This document shows positions 23,901-32,875 of a DNA stretch of 64,000 nucleotides, piece by piece. Every line of letters begins with the position of its first letter. Position 1 is the first letter of the stretch. The stretch is from contig CBDATD010000002.1 of NCBI GenBank assembly GCA_965199935.1, positions 186,001 to 250,000 on the forward strand, in the 5' to 3' direction. Below the pieces are notes generated by a model. That model did not search any database. It had not been told where the DNA came from and was given only the letters and a program-made list of their open reading frames with translations. The DNA comes from JAPPLG01 sp965199935. GTDB lineage: Bacteria; Bdellovibrionota; Bdellovibrionia; Bdellovibrionales; UBA1609. The position numbers and the translations under genes were made by a program.

Positions 23901-25798
23901 AGGGGGATAAAGCGGAAAGCGGCGGTTCTTCCTATGTAAAAGAGAACTATTTAGATTCTGCTTCCATGAAATTCAAGTGGGCTGTTCATCAAATAGATCA
24001 GTATATTGACGCCCAGGATAACAAAGATTCATTTCAATTTAATAGGTCTTTGCTTTCTGACCCTTCCAGCGGCCGGTATTTGAATCCTATCAACCACTCT
24101 TTTTCGGATGAGGAGCTGTTAGGCTCCTTAAGGGAGCTGTTGAATGCTGTAGATTACAGAACAGAGCTGTCCCATTACTACAGTGCGGAGCAAATAGATC
24201 AGTGTGAGAGAGATATAAATTGCAGTGAAGACGTTTTGCGTGTGCGGGTCGTGTCTGCAGGCGTGGATCTGCTTGAAGCCATACGTCTACGCGCTGTTAT
24301 ATCCACATCTCGAAAAATGTACGATCGAAATTATACAGATAAATATTTGAATCTAGTAAAGAGGATCAAGGAAGTCTTTAAAACCGGAGAAATGGAGTCC
24401 CGCACTTACACCACTCCTGAATTTTTTAACGGATTCACCATGGAAATCACAAAAAAGGTGGATTCGCACAGGGAGAGGAGGGCGGAAGACGACCGTCTCT
24501 TGAAAGCGGTTGCGCCTGGGATGGACAGTTTGCCCAGCAGTTCTCCAATGAAGCATATTATTTACGGCATGGTTTGCGGTGATGATTTAGAAGAATTTTC
24601 TCTGCCTTCAAAAGATTTAGCAGAATGCGCGACTCAAGAAGAAAAAGAGAGGCTGGTTGAACTGCTTCCTTCTTTTGAAGACGGAGGCGTTGTAAGACCC
24701 TATACTTTTAAACCCCCCCGTTTGATTCAAGGGCCTCCTCCGTCGGGCGTTTGTGAAAAAGGTGAAAAAGATTATGAATCCGCCTTTGATGAACCCTTCA
24801 CTGCGAACGGGGTCCAATATAAAAATTTACTGGAATTTGTACTGGACTCCCGCAACATCAAAGCGAATGCTCAAGCGTTTTGGGAGGAGAAAGTGGAGGC
24901 GCAGTATGCTTTGCTTATGGGCTGTTTTGAAAATCAATACAAGGCTTTTTATAAAAATCATTTTATGACAGTGATGGATTCAGAAAAGGTTTACAAGATA
25001 AGTAAACATATCGGCCCTGCGCCTCCTTTGTCAGCATCTCCGGCCCTAGGATATGCAGACATTGCTGATCAAGAGATTGCTGTTATTGAACTCCCCGAAA
25101 ACCCTGTAAAATCCATGATAGCTCAGGCAGACTATTTGTTTGATAAACTGAAAGAGGTTCATTCCTATTCTTATGACTGCGGCCGTTTTGATAAAGAATC
25201 GGATGCAAGTGATGAATTGAAATATCTGTGTGAGTTTAGGCGGAAGGCGGTTCAAGATACATTTGAGGATCTTCGTGAGGATCTTCTAAGCTCCTGCACT
25301 TTTTTAGATCAGGAGGCGGGTATGCAGGAGCAGGCGAATATCAGTATAGAATGCTTTAGAGAGGCCGTGCTGGATCTTTTTGAGCATATTGGAAAACGTA
25401 TTCAGAGCCGGCAGTGTTATACATTAGAAATGCAGAACGAGGGGACAGCGTTCCTTCGGGAACCAGGTCTGAAGAGTTGGAGGGAGCAATTTGATTACAT
25501 TGCAGAAAAAATGAATTATCTCGTTCACCCAATAATCAACAGCACAGTATTAAAGCCTCATGGAGTAGCTACAGAAAATTGTCTGGGGAAATGGTGTCCT
25601 ATCTATGGTTTGAAGTTGAGAGATACAAGCACCTATTTGATAGTTTTCCATTTGTCTCAAATATTTGATCAAATGATTCAACTGCACCAACAGGTGAGTC
25701 TGTTTTCAAGTCATATTGCTGTGAAAAAAGACTGCAATGAAAGTTATTGGAATCATTCTGACAGCCAAACTCTGATCAGACGAGCTGAGTATTTTTGA
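20921..25798 (+). CDS. Giant exported protein with N-terminal J domain
   Basis: I chose the ATG at 20921 (AAGGA upstream), giving 1,625 residues with a signal peptide (MKKNNLFQCLFILLFAFFAHTA). Residues about 29-95 are a J domain (D-Y-Y-K-I-L-G-V, helix, H-H-P-D-K-H with HPD at 58-60, then a conserved helix and R-R-A-M-Y-D). Residues about 125-205 look like a second J domain that lacks HPD (Y-K-A-L-G-L, later Y-R-V-L-S-N-P). The middle (about 370-700) has several hydrophobic segments. The C-terminal ~900 residues are acidic and cysteine-containing, with an internal duplication near residues 880-980. J domains stimulate Hsp70 ATPase, yet bacteria have no known periplasmic Hsp70. The function is unknown. 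Confidence 0.8.
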   Translation: MKKNNLFQCLFILLFAFFAHTAPESDVPKDYYKILGVSKNASQKEITTAYRRLAQKHHPDKHEDKSEEIQREQKKIFTEIGAAYKVLKDPNRRAMYDMGGHAAAASAPKNPPDIHLKKSRLASYQLKLAENPYKALGLDSSVDQRRIKQAYESARDKIEKDILKEMRTLGRQSRGLNPEKISALSRIYSAYRVLSNPEWRDQYDFNQDRSIEMKGRLFTFEDRANEKIREFFHSEKGEVFELLKGELVRDTIFTPPENKTSFETILKVFGERFTLQIFSGAEMEESRAISAELQLQQRYRHLEDFKKRLNNKWSRLKSASQDRIKNVFPKRFSSKAAQTLPADMSQWDPSRLTWEELHRMIHPYSENSIGSLKTSLKRIPGETLTFFAAIGAFSYLKTGFDFLQYDGMQTDPQWEQTLASQLASPIGVFSFACFVVAAGQMNRLLEVGINQLITGRYNQKKSRINSGIASKGDVTDEHRKTAQKIERVRLIKFIRYSRTALALSAGMMLSTAVMEFAEDPNIASCMKGLIDKNERSFNFMEMCDTAYSEWKAVFKTLFAVPAGIGVYKFTKNKMKLQTGVQRWTARLLAGIVVTGFISSGFTDGGKLLDWMPDMTAMAAAGYMAAGGTALAAMGWRSSQDFREKSWQYLKDKVPPKIRNSMSLGKAFKFIRLFSLPGWLVTGAFSIPHLVQFFTYHTYITDPYLAANWKTSSLKNNILDQEVQINSYMRSNNVLEQKIKLWEGDPSPDCAMSNPAGMGFFEILTDIIGNFDREDCPGRFFSHQLNKHSNLLSEWRQIHSLEFHMLHQSRNRDSAEARLWYEINTQTLFHGIGGISGLLASADETEEYQYKGWENIQYHNVKDDQDDIEKLVSKELEQVLSENEVCRQAQAEEISCEAVLPEVCRSAKKLADAYEDVLEEMEEGVESSVQQILILSADEVYRQFQEEIISCLEVFPEVCRSAEKSADACHEVVEKKSAQIMQIINEEVISGYNFEGDKAESGGSSYVKENYLDSASMKFKWAVHQIDQYIDAQDNKDSFQFNRSLLSDPSSGRYLNPINHSFSDEELLGSLRELLNAVDYRTELSHYYSAEQIDQCERDINCSEDVLRVRVVSAGVDLLEAIRLRAVISTSRKMYDRNYTDKYLNLVKRIKEVFKTGEMESRTYTTPEFFNGFTMEITKKVDSHRERRAEDDRLLKAVAPGMDSLPSSSPMKHIIYGMVCGDDLEEFSLPSKDLAECATQEEKERLVELLPSFEDGGVVRPYTFKPPRLIQGPPPSGVCEKGEKDYESAFDEPFTANGVQYKNLLEFVLDSRNIKANAQAFWEEKVEAQYALLMGCFENQYKAFYKNHFMTVMDSEKVYKISKHIGPAPPLSASPALGYADIADQEIAVIELPENPVKSMIAQADYLFDKLKEVHSYSYDCGRFDKESDASDELKYLCEFRRKAVQDTFEDLREDLLSSCTFLDQEAGMQEQANISIECFREAVLDLFEHIGKRIQSRQCYTLEMQNEGTAFLREPGLKSWREQFDYIAEKMNYLVHPIINSTVLKPHGVATENCLGKWCPIYGLKLRDTSTYLIVFHLSQIFDQMIQLHQQVSLFSSHIAVKKDCNESYWNHSDSQTLIRRAEYF

Positions 25799-25833
25799 TT
25801 CATACGAAAAAATTTCAACTCAAAAACCACTGT

Positions 25834-27762
25834 TTATTTGTTGTTCTTCAAAATGTTCATTAAAATCTTCGGGGCGAGTATTTCAGGCAGAATGATTTCC
25901 GGTTTTTCTCCAGAGGGGAAAAAAAGAGTGAAAGGGATGCCGGCTCTTTTGTGTCTCTTGAATATTTTCTCAATATCTGTGTTTTCAGGATTCCAGTTCA
26001 CTTTCATCAATACAATGTTATTTTGATGCAGAAACCTCAAAACTCCCTGGTCTTTTAAAGTGGTCCATTCATTGACCTGGCAGGAGAGGCACCAAGGGGC
26101 TGTAAAATATAAAAGAACGCCGCTTTTCTCTCTGATTTGATGAAGTCGGTCCATAGAGAAAACATTTTTTGCCTGAGAAGGGGTGTGTTTGAGTTTTTCC
26201 GCATAAAAAGAGGTGTGAACATACAAGATCAGCAGAGCAGAAAGGCAGATGAGTCCGATAAATATTCCTTTTTTTATGTATTGGTTTTTTTTCAGCCATA
26301 AAGCGAGTGCTGTCATCAGTAAACCTGCTCCCAGAGAGACCATTAGGTGTGAAGCTGTTAAATGAGATAAAATAGAGAAAAGCCAAACCAAGGTTGAAAG
26401 CATGGGAATAGACATGGCCTTTTTAAGTTTTTGATTCCATGATCCTGGATGCGGAAAATATTTAAGCAGTTTTGGGAAAGAACATAAGAGAAAATAAGGA
26501 AAGGCTGTCCCGAACCCCAGGCTGGAAAAAACAAAGAGCACTTCTACGGTGGAGCGGGAGAAAGCATAGCCTATGGCTGTTCCCATGAAAGGGGCCGTGC
26601 AGGGGGAAGCTGCGGCTGTGATGAGAAGCCCTGAAAGAAAACTTCCTGCAAGAGTGTCTTGAGTTTTAGATTTTTGAAAAAAAACAGGGATAGAAAAAAG
26701 ATCTAAAAAACTAAAGCTGATCAAAGCGAAAAGCAAAATTAAAAAGGAAACAAAAAAGGGGGATTCCATCTGAAAACCCCAGCCCACAGCCTGTCCTCCC
26801 GTTTTTAAAAATTGGATGAAAAATGCTAAAACCAGAAAAGAGAAAATAATACCGGCCCCATAGGAAAGAGAGGAGCCTATCAGTTTCCCGCGGGGGATGG
26901 AGGCGGTATGGTAAAACTTTAGAAAAACGACTGGCAGAACACAGGGCATCAAATTTAAAATCAGCCCTCCAATAAAAGCCATTATTAAAATAAAGATTAA
27001 GGGACGGCTTTGATTAGAAAATGAGATTTCATCAGCTTGTGTTTTTTTATTTCTTTTAAATACGATGAGAGCCTTAGTGTCTTTTAAACTTTTGCTTTTG
27101 GGGAGGCTGACTTCATAAGAAGAAGAACTTATTTGCTCCGTCTTTGGGGCTGTGTGAGAGAGGCTTTGAATGGGAAAAAAATCAATCAATTCAAAATTTT
27201 CAGAAGATTGGATCCGTATGACGTCTTTTTCTTTTTTTCTTTCTATGGCGCCGGAGAGGTTTGATGGATTTGGGTAAATAAATTTTTGAAATATTTTCCG
27301 GCCGGCAGGGCTGTTCAAAGGCTGTCCGATAGAAAAATCCAGATGAACATCCCGGCTCACAGGTTTGCAGATTATTTTGCAGATGAGCCATCTTATTTTC
27401 GATGAGACAGAAAATTTGTCTTGGGCGTTTTTAGGAATATAGAGACTTCTTTTAATAAGCGCCTCATTTTCATAGATAAAGTGGTTCCATTTCTGTGTTT
27501 GCCTTCTTTGGGGGAGAGGCCAAATCATGGAGGACATGGACAGTGAAGGAGGGTGTGTCCATTGCAGGCTTTTTCCAATATCACCGGGGTTTTGCCAGTA
27601 GGTGTGCCACCCTTTTTGAAGGGTGATATGCACTCCAATATCCACACGGCTGTCCGGCAGGACTCTTTGCAGAGGGCTGACCAGACGAGCTGAAGAGGGG
27701 CTGTTTTGAGCCTTTGCCTGAAGATGGGTTGTTAAAAAGGATAAAATAATAAGTTTAAGCAT
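25834..27762 (-). CDS. dsbD: DsbD/ScsB-type thiol:disulfide interchange protein
   Basis: A 642-residue inner-membrane reductase. It has a signal peptide, an N-terminal DsbD-alpha-like periplasmic domain with the G-W-H-T-Y-W-Q-N-P-G-D motif, then about eight membrane spans including P-C-V-L-P-V and A-S-P-C-T-A-P-F (the two redox cysteines), and a C-terminal thioredoxin domain with A-P-W-C-L-S-C. Such proteins move electrons from cytoplasmic thioredoxin to periplasmic thiols. The N-terminal domain resembles the ScsB branch more than classical DsbD. It starts 38 bp downstream of tRNA-fMet on the same strand. No ribosome-binding site is obvious before the ATG. Confidence 0.9.
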   Translation of the reverse strand: MLKLIILSFLTTHLQAKAQNSPSSARLVSPLQRVLPDSRVDIGVHITLQKGWHTYWQNPGDIGKSLQWTHPPSLSMSSMIWPLPQRRQTQKWNHFIYENEALIKRSLYIPKNAQDKFSVSSKIRWLICKIICKPVSRDVHLDFSIGQPLNSPAGRKIFQKFIYPNPSNLSGAIERKKEKDVIRIQSSENFELIDFFPIQSLSHTAPKTEQISSSSYEVSLPKSKSLKDTKALIVFKRNKKTQADEISFSNQSRPLIFILIMAFIGGLILNLMPCVLPVVFLKFYHTASIPRGKLIGSSLSYGAGIIFSFLVLAFFIQFLKTGGQAVGWGFQMESPFFVSFLILLFALISFSFLDLFSIPVFFQKSKTQDTLAGSFLSGLLITAAASPCTAPFMGTAIGYAFSRSTVEVLFVFSSLGFGTAFPYFLLCSFPKLLKYFPHPGSWNQKLKKAMSIPMLSTLVWLFSILSHLTASHLMVSLGAGLLMTALALWLKKNQYIKKGIFIGLICLSALLILYVHTSFYAEKLKHTPSQAKNVFSMDRLHQIREKSGVLLYFTAPWCLSCQVNEWTTLKDQGVLRFLHQNNIVLMKVNWNPENTDIEKIFKRHKRAGIPFTLFFPSGEKPEIILPEILAPKILMNILKNNK

Positions 27763-27800
27763 TTCTACAGGGTCTGCCGGGGCGCCGGAAAACTTTTAAA

Positions 27801-27874
<74 letters not shown>

Positions 27875-27918
27875 GTTTTAAAATCCACAGATCAAAGGAG
27901 GATGTCAAGCCTGAGATT

Positions 27919-28485
27919 TCAATCTCTCTTTTTCTCGATAAATAAAGAGGCAGTGCAGACCATTTTGACGTTTTCTTGTAAAATTTTGTTGAGTCCGGAA
28001 AATTCAATTTTGGCTCCGTCAATTCTGCCGGTGATAACTTCATCAGAGATGTAAAGAAAACCAGAGGCTTGGCTCCAGTCTTCCGATGTTCCAATGCCGA
28101 ACTGCCCGGAGAGATCCGTAAGCAGGTTGTTTGTGTGGTTCCATTTTCCCTTTAAATTGACATTTAACTCAGCCTTTTTTTCGGGCCTTGACATGCTCAC
28201 CTCGCCATCTTCAATCTCAATGTCTAAAAAGTTTTCTTTTTTCATTTTGTTAAAGATGTCCACATGCCTTTGCTCTTCTCCTTTACAGTCAGAGAATGTG
28301 TAGCGAAAATATTCCCTGGAGGAGTCCATATTTCTGAACTTTTCACTGCTGGAAGGGCTTTCAGAGGATAATTCCTCCGTTTTAGGATCTCTGGAAGAGG
28401 TTATTTCTGGAGGAGGTGGGGAGCAGGACGCCAACACAGACGCTGTTGTAAAAAACAAAACTTTTGAAAACACGGCTATCCTCAC
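27919..28485 (-). CDS. Putative lipoprotein
   Basis: A 188-residue protein with a lipoprotein signal (MRIAVFSKVLFFTTASV then L-A-S-C), so the mature part starts at Cys followed by a proline/serine-rich linker (about 25 residues). The rest (residues about 50-188) looks like a beta-rich domain with two cysteines. I do not recognise the family. It lies upstream of tRNA-fMet and dsbD on the same strand and may share a transcript with them. The stretch 28486-28746 upstream has no gene. Confidence 0.7.
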   Translation of the reverse strand: MRIAVFSKVLFFTTASVLASCSPPPPEITSSRDPKTEELSSESPSSSEKFRNMDSSREYFRYTFSDCKGEEQRHVDIFNKMKKENFLDIEIEDGEVSMSRPEKKAELNVNLKGKWNHTNNLLTDLSGQFGIGTSEDWSQASGFLYISDEVITGRIDGAKIEFSGLNKILQENVKMVCTASLFIEKKRD

Positions 28486-28648
28486 GACTCACGATTGGAG
28501 GGGTTTATAAAATCTAAGCAAATGTATTCAGTCTTGTAAATAATGGATGCGTGCAATCAAGACTTGGTGAGAATTTAAGATAAATACACTAAAAAGTCGA
28601 TTCTAAAGGTGATTTTTCAAACATTTTTGAGGTTTTGTGGTAAAATAT

Positions 28649-28661
28649 TGAAAAATTTACA
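28649..28661. promoter_or_regulatory. Near-match to the TGTAA-N3-TTACA box
   Basis: TGAAAAATTTACA keeps the right arm and has one mismatch in the left arm. It lies 85 bp before the start of the exported protein at 28747, within the spacing range of the perfect sites. Confidence 0.25.
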
Positions 28662-28746
28662 CAGGGTTGCTTTTTTCTGGATTTTTATAAAATGTCTGTT
28701 ATTATGCCCTCTGGAAACAACAACGAGTAAAAAAGGAGTTGAAACA

Positions 28747-29307
28747 ATGAGGTGCGTATATAGTCTGGTTATTCTGGTTCTCGGTTTGTCCCAATTTACA
28801 GCAATGGGCAGGTCGGTGCGGCCATTCAAGGATGTAAAGTTTAAAATCAATGAGAGCCAGAACCTGATAAGGGAGTCTGGAATTCAGTTGCAGAGTGGTA
28901 CAATTGGGAGTTATCAGAGGATTAATTTGGCTATTTCTGAACTAAAAGACACTGAGGCTTGCAGAAACAATGTTAATCAATGCAATGCTTTTGGAGAAAA
29001 AGCTGTGAATGTCTTTAACGTTTTGGGCAAAGCCAATCAATCTACCACTTCTAATCATATTGCGGGCGCTATTGCCGGCAGAACGGCTGAGATATTCAAA
29101 GAGTGGGATCCGTCCGCTAAAGAAGGCGCTGGTGTCTGGATGGACGGTTTTGTGGGTGCGAAAGGTCCCCTTAGCGTTAAAACCAACAAAGCCGTTGAAG
29201 ACCTTCTAAAGCATCAGGGGAATACAGATGTTCTTTCAGAAAGCGAGAAGGATATGGCGATACGGGGTAAAAGAAGAGAACTAGAGCGAAACTGCCGTTA
29301 TTCATAA
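28747..29307 (+). CDS. Small exported protein of unknown function
   Basis: I chose the ATG at 28747 because AAAGGAG lies nine bases upstream and residues 1-20 (MRCVYSLVILVLGLSQFTAM) form a signal peptide; a longer frame upstream has no ribosome-binding site. The 186-residue product is helical in appearance, polar and has two to three cysteines in the mature part (ACRNN and QCNAF). No known motif is seen. A strong terminator follows directly, so the gene is monocistronic. Confidence 0.75.
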   Translation: MRCVYSLVILVLGLSQFTAMGRSVRPFKDVKFKINESQNLIRESGIQLQSGTIGSYQRINLAISELKDTEACRNNVNQCNAFGEKAVNVFNVLGKANQSTTSNHIAGAIAGRTAEIFKEWDPSAKEGAGVWMDGFVGAKGPLSVKTNKAVEDLLKHQGNTDVLSESEKDMAIRGKRRELERNCRYS

Positions 29308-29329
29308 TCCCTTTCAAGAATACAAATTG

Positions 29330-29372
29330 ACGAACCTTTATTTAGATATTAAATAAGGGTTCGTTTTTTTTT
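29330..29372 (+). terminator. Rho-independent terminator
   Basis: ACGAACCTTTATTTA pairs with TAAATAAGGGTTCGT (one T-G wobble in 15 pairs) around a five-base loop, followed by a run of nine T. It ends transcription from the exported-protein gene and insulates yajC. Confidence 0.93.
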
Positions 29373-29395
29373 AACCTTTGCACAGACAATAATTG

Positions 29396-29779
29396 ATGAA
29401 GACGATGTTTCAAAATACTGTACAGCCCCTTTCTGCATCCCGCACGACGGCCCCTGCCGGCCCCCCTCAAGAAGAATCTCAGAGACCTTCTGTGATTGAA
29501 CAGTTCATGCCCTTCGTTTTTATCATTCTGATTTTGTATTTTCTCTTTATCCGCCCTGCTCAGAAGAAGGCCAAGAAGCACGCTGAGTTTACTTCTAACT
29601 TAAAAAGAGGGCAGTCTGTGCTGACTTCTGGAGGTCTCTTAGGTAAGATAGACGGGCTGACTGAACAGTACGTGATTTTAGAGGTTTCTGAGGGAGTGAA
29701 TGTTCGTGTGCTACGTTCACACATTTCTTCTTTTTCGGAAACTCAGAATAAATCTGATCAGACGAAAAATGTTAAATAG
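29396..29779 (+). CDS. yajC: Preprotein translocase accessory subunit YajC
   Basis: A 127-residue YajC protein. After a non-conserved Pro/Ser-rich N-terminus of about 40 residues comes the single membrane span (F-V-F-I-I-L-I-L-Y-F-L-F-I-R-P) with the family's IRPAQKKAKKH exit, then the small cytoplasmic domain containing L-K-R-G-Q-S-V-L-T-S-G-G. YajC binds SecDF. Start choice among TTG 29393, ATG 29396 and ATG 29405 is open because none has a good ribosome-binding site. It is followed by secD and secF, the usual order. Confidence 0.95.
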   Translation: MKTMFQNTVQPLSASRTTAPAGPPQEESQRPSVIEQFMPFVFIILILYFLFIRPAQKKAKKHAEFTSNLKRGQSVLTSGGLLGKIDGLTEQYVILEVSEGVNVRVLRSHISSFSETQNKSDQTKNVK

Positions 29780-29805
29780 AGCTTCATTGGGATAAGTGAA
29801 AAAAA

Positions 29806-31482
29806 GTGTTTATTGAGGATAATAGGTGGAGATGGTCCATTGTTTTGGGGGCTGTTTTGCTGTCTTTGTGGTGGCTGGCGCCGCAGTTTACCGACAAAAC
29901 AGCCTGGTGGATTTCTAAAGAAAAACTGATATACGGTTTGGATATACAAGGGGGGCTTCACCTTGTTTTAGGCGTGAATGTGGATGAAGTGCTGGAGCAG
30001 AAGCTGGACCGCTCTAAAAATGCACTTGTGGAATTTCTCAATGAGGAAGATATTTCAGTCGAAGAGCATTCTCTTGAAGATCATATTTTTGTTCAACTGA
30101 AGGATGCCGGTCAAATTCCACAGGCTGTGCAAAAAATTGGGGATCAGTACGGTTCTCTTTTTCAAGTTTTGGACAGTTCGGGCGGACGCTTGGAAATAGC
30201 TTATTCACAACTGCAGGAGGAAAATGCGCGGAAGGAGATCATTGATCAAAGCATTGAGGTGATACGAAACCGCATTGATGAATTTGGAGTGAATGAGCCG
30301 GTCATCACGGCCCAGGGCGACAAAAGAATTTTAGTGCAGCTGCCGGGGATTAAGGAAGCGGAGAAAGCCAGGGAGCTGATACAAAAAACTGCTCGTTTGG
30401 AGTTGAGTCTAGTTTCTGAGGAACTCAGCGCGGACAAATTGAACGAAATGATTCTTCAAACGGAAGAGCAGGGCGGGTACTCTTTTCAGTCAGAGAAATC
30501 CTACCGCTCTTATGTTCAAAGATTAAACAAGGATTTAAAGCCAAAACTGCCGGAGCGTACGGCCATCGCCTTTATTAAAGATGAATCTGCTAAGACTTTA
30601 AGCGTCGGGAGGTCTCCTCTTCTGCTGGAGACAGACACAGGGCTTACGGGTGATATGCTGGAAGACGCCAGCGTAGGAGTAGGGCAGTTTGGAGAACCCT
30701 TGGTGAACTTTCGTTTTGGACTTGAAGGGCGGAAAATATTTTCAGAGGTAACCTCTAAAAATATTGGGCGGAGAATTGCCATTGTATTGGACGGGGTGGT
30801 GAAGACAGCCCCTGAAATAAAAGACCACTTAACGGACCGCGGACAGATTACATTAGGCTCCGGGGACAGAACCAAGATGCTGGAAGAGGCTCAGATGGTG
30901 AGTACGACCTTAAGGGCCGGCGCTTTGCCTGCAAATTTAGAGCAGTTGGAAGAACGCACTGTAGGTCCGACTTTGGGGAGAGACTATATCGCCAAGGGAA
31001 AACTATCTGCCGTGACAGCTGTTTGTTTGGTTTTGATTTTTCTTTTGATTTACTATCGGCGGCTGGGTGTTGTGGCGGATATCGCCCTCTCATTGAATAT
31101 GATGTTTTTAATTTCTTGTTTGACGTCTTTTGGGGCGACGCTGACACTGCCTGGAATTGCAGGCATTATATTAACTGTCGGGATGGCCGTGGATGCAAAC
31201 ATCATTATTTTTGAAAGACTCAAAGAAGAGTTGAGGAAGGGTTCAAGTTTGAAACTAGCGGTCAGTGAAGGTTTTGACCGGGCCTTTTCAGCTATTTTAG
31301 ATGCCAATATCACCACAGCCATTGTCTGTCTGATTCTAATGTATTTTGGCACAGGCCCCATTCGAGGTTTTGCTGTGACTTTATTTTGCGGCATTATCAC
31401 ATCTGTGTTTACGGCCATTTTTGTATCCCGAACTCTTCTAAATTCTTTTATTTCTCATTTTAAATGGACGCCGGGGCAGTGA
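29806..31482 (+). CDS. secD: Protein translocase subunit SecD
   Basis: A 558-residue SecD that uses the proton gradient to complete preprotein release on the periplasmic side. The first span is followed by Y-G-L-D-I-Q-G-G-L-H-L (the D1 family signature). The periplasmic P1 domain carries V-I-R-N-R-I-D-E-F-G-V-N-E-P. The C-terminal five spans include V-D-A-N-I-I-I-F-E-R-L-K-E-E. The GTG at 29806 is the best start in frame. The stop overlaps the ATG of secF. Confidence 0.97.
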   Translation: MFIEDNRWRWSIVLGAVLLSLWWLAPQFTDKTAWWISKEKLIYGLDIQGGLHLVLGVNVDEVLEQKLDRSKNALVEFLNEEDISVEEHSLEDHIFVQLKDAGQIPQAVQKIGDQYGSLFQVLDSSGGRLEIAYSQLQEENARKEIIDQSIEVIRNRIDEFGVNEPVITAQGDKRILVQLPGIKEAEKARELIQKTARLELSLVSEELSADKLNEMILQTEEQGGYSFQSEKSYRSYVQRLNKDLKPKLPERTAIAFIKDESAKTLSVGRSPLLLETDTGLTGDMLEDASVGVGQFGEPLVNFRFGLEGRKIFSEVTSKNIGRRIAIVLDGVVKTAPEIKDHLTDRGQITLGSGDRTKMLEEAQMVSTTLRAGALPANLEQLEERTVGPTLGRDYIAKGKLSAVTAVCLVLIFLLIYYRRLGVVADIALSLNMMFLISCLTSFGATLTLPGIAGIILTVGMAVDANIIIFERLKEELRKGSSLKLAVSEGFDRAFSAILDANITTAIVCLILMYFGTGPIRGFAVTLFCGIITSVFTAIFVSRTLLNSFISHFKWTPGQ

Positions 31483-32351
31483 TGAAAATTAATTTTATTA
31501 AATACTCTTCTTTTTTTCTCGCTGTTTCCGGGGTGTTGACCGCAATAGGGCTTTCTCTCATTTTTACAAAAGGCTTTCGCTATGGAATTGATTTTGCCGG
31601 AGGAAACGAAATACAAATTCAATTTCAAGAAGCTCCCCCTTTGGAGGAGATTAGAGAGTTCCTCAAAGGGGAAAACTACGGCGGCGCCAGAGTGCAGTCT
31701 TTTGGTCAGGAGAGGGAAATTCTGATTCGTATGGAAGAGTCTCAGCTGGAGAAAGTCACGCGTTTAACTGCAAAAATTAAAGACCGATGGGCCGGTGCGG
31801 ACATCCGAAGAGTGGATTCTGTAGGCCCTCAAATTGGAAGCGAACTTAAAAGAAACGGCATTCTGGCTGTTTGTTATAGTCTATTGCTGATCTTGATTTA
31901 TTTGGGTTTGAGATTTGATTATAATTACGCCCCGGCGGCTGTTTTTTGCTTGTTTCATGATTCTATTCTGACAATGGCTGTTTTTTCTTTCTTTGACCTC
32001 GAAGTGAATGTACAAACGCTGGCGGCCGTTCTGGCTATTATAGGCTATTCATTGAATGATACCATTGTGACGTTTGACCGCATTCGAGAAAATGTCTCCC
32101 TGTATTCCAGAAAGGAGAGTTTTTTGCAGATTTGCAATCGCTCTCTCAATGATGTTTTATCTCGAACTTTGCTGACCTCTGTGACGACTATGATGGCTGT
32201 TTTGGCCATGTGGTTTTTAACGAGCGGTGTGATTAAAGATTTTGCTTTTACTTTGGGAATTGGTGTTGTGATAGGCACCTATTCCTCTATTTACGTGGCG
32301 ACTCCGCTGACTTTGCGTTTTCAGCAGTTAAAGTCTTTGATTAAAAATTGA
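31482..32351 (+). CDS. secF: Protein translocase subunit SecF
   Basis: A 289-residue SecF, partner of SecD. Marks are the first span, then Y-G-I-D-F-A-G-G-N-E-I, and later S-L-N-D-T-I-V-T-F-D-R-I-R-E-N. I use the ATG at 31482, whose A is the last base of the secD stop codon (TGATG); an ATG at 31464 inside secD would add only six residues. The pair is translationally coupled. Confidence 0.97.
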   Translation: MKINFIKYSSFFLAVSGVLTAIGLSLIFTKGFRYGIDFAGGNEIQIQFQEAPPLEEIREFLKGENYGGARVQSFGQEREILIRMEESQLEKVTRLTAKIKDRWAGADIRRVDSVGPQIGSELKRNGILAVCYSLLLILIYLGLRFDYNYAPAAVFCLFHDSILTMAVFSFFDLEVNVQTLAAVLAIIGYSLNDTIVTFDRIRENVSLYSRKESFLQICNRSLNDVLSRTLLTSVTTMMAVLAMWFLTSGVIKDFAFTLGIGVVIGTYSSIYVATPLTLRFQQLKSLIKN

Positions 32352-32416
32352 CGAGCCGTGAATAAAGTTGTGCTTTGAGCTGGGATTTGAGATTCTGGTG
32401 ATGGAGAGGTTGATAG

Positions 32417-32875
32417 ATGTTAGAGCCTGCCTGTGCTGAATTAAAGATTCAGCCTTTAGCGCATTTTAAAGGGGATTTTCCCCGCTATGAATCTGCTCAA
32501 GCCAGCGGATTTGATGTTCGTGCCAGGATTGATCAGCCTGTTCGGCTGGCTCCTGGAGAAAGAACTCTCATTCCCACGGGCTTGGTCTTTGAGATTCCCT
32601 ACGGTTTTGAATTGCAGGTGAGGCCCCGAAGCGGTTTGGCTTTGAAAAAGGGTCTGACTTTGATGAATGCTCCCGGCACCATTGATTCGGACTATCGGGG
32701 GGAGCTTAAAATTATTGTTGTCAATTTAGGGCGTGATGAAATTGTCATTTCAGATCAGGAGCGTATTGCTCAGGTTGTGTTCTGCCCAGTTCTTCAAGCT
32801 CGATTTTCAGTGGTTCGTAAAGTAGAACCCAGTCAAAGGGGGGACAGAGGTTTTGGGAGTACCGGTATTAAATAA
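32417..32875 (+). CDS. dut: dUTP diphosphatase
   Basis: A 152-residue trimeric dUTPase that hydrolyses dUTP to dUMP and pyrophosphate. All five motifs are visible: A-S-G-F-D-V-R-A; P-R-S-G-L-A-L-K; G-T-I-D-S-D-Y-R-G-E; the R-I-A-Q-V-V-F block; and the C-terminal R-G-D-R-G-F-G-S-T-G lid. GAGAGG precedes the ATG. Its 3' end overlaps the start of the next gene by 23 bp. Confidence 0.97.
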   Translation: MLEPACAELKIQPLAHFKGDFPRYESAQASGFDVRARIDQPVRLAPGERTLIPTGLVFEIPYGFELQVRPRSGLALKKGLTLMNAPGTIDSDYRGELKIIVVNLGRDEIVISDQERIAQVVFCPVLQARFSVVRKVEPSQRGDRGFGSTGIK

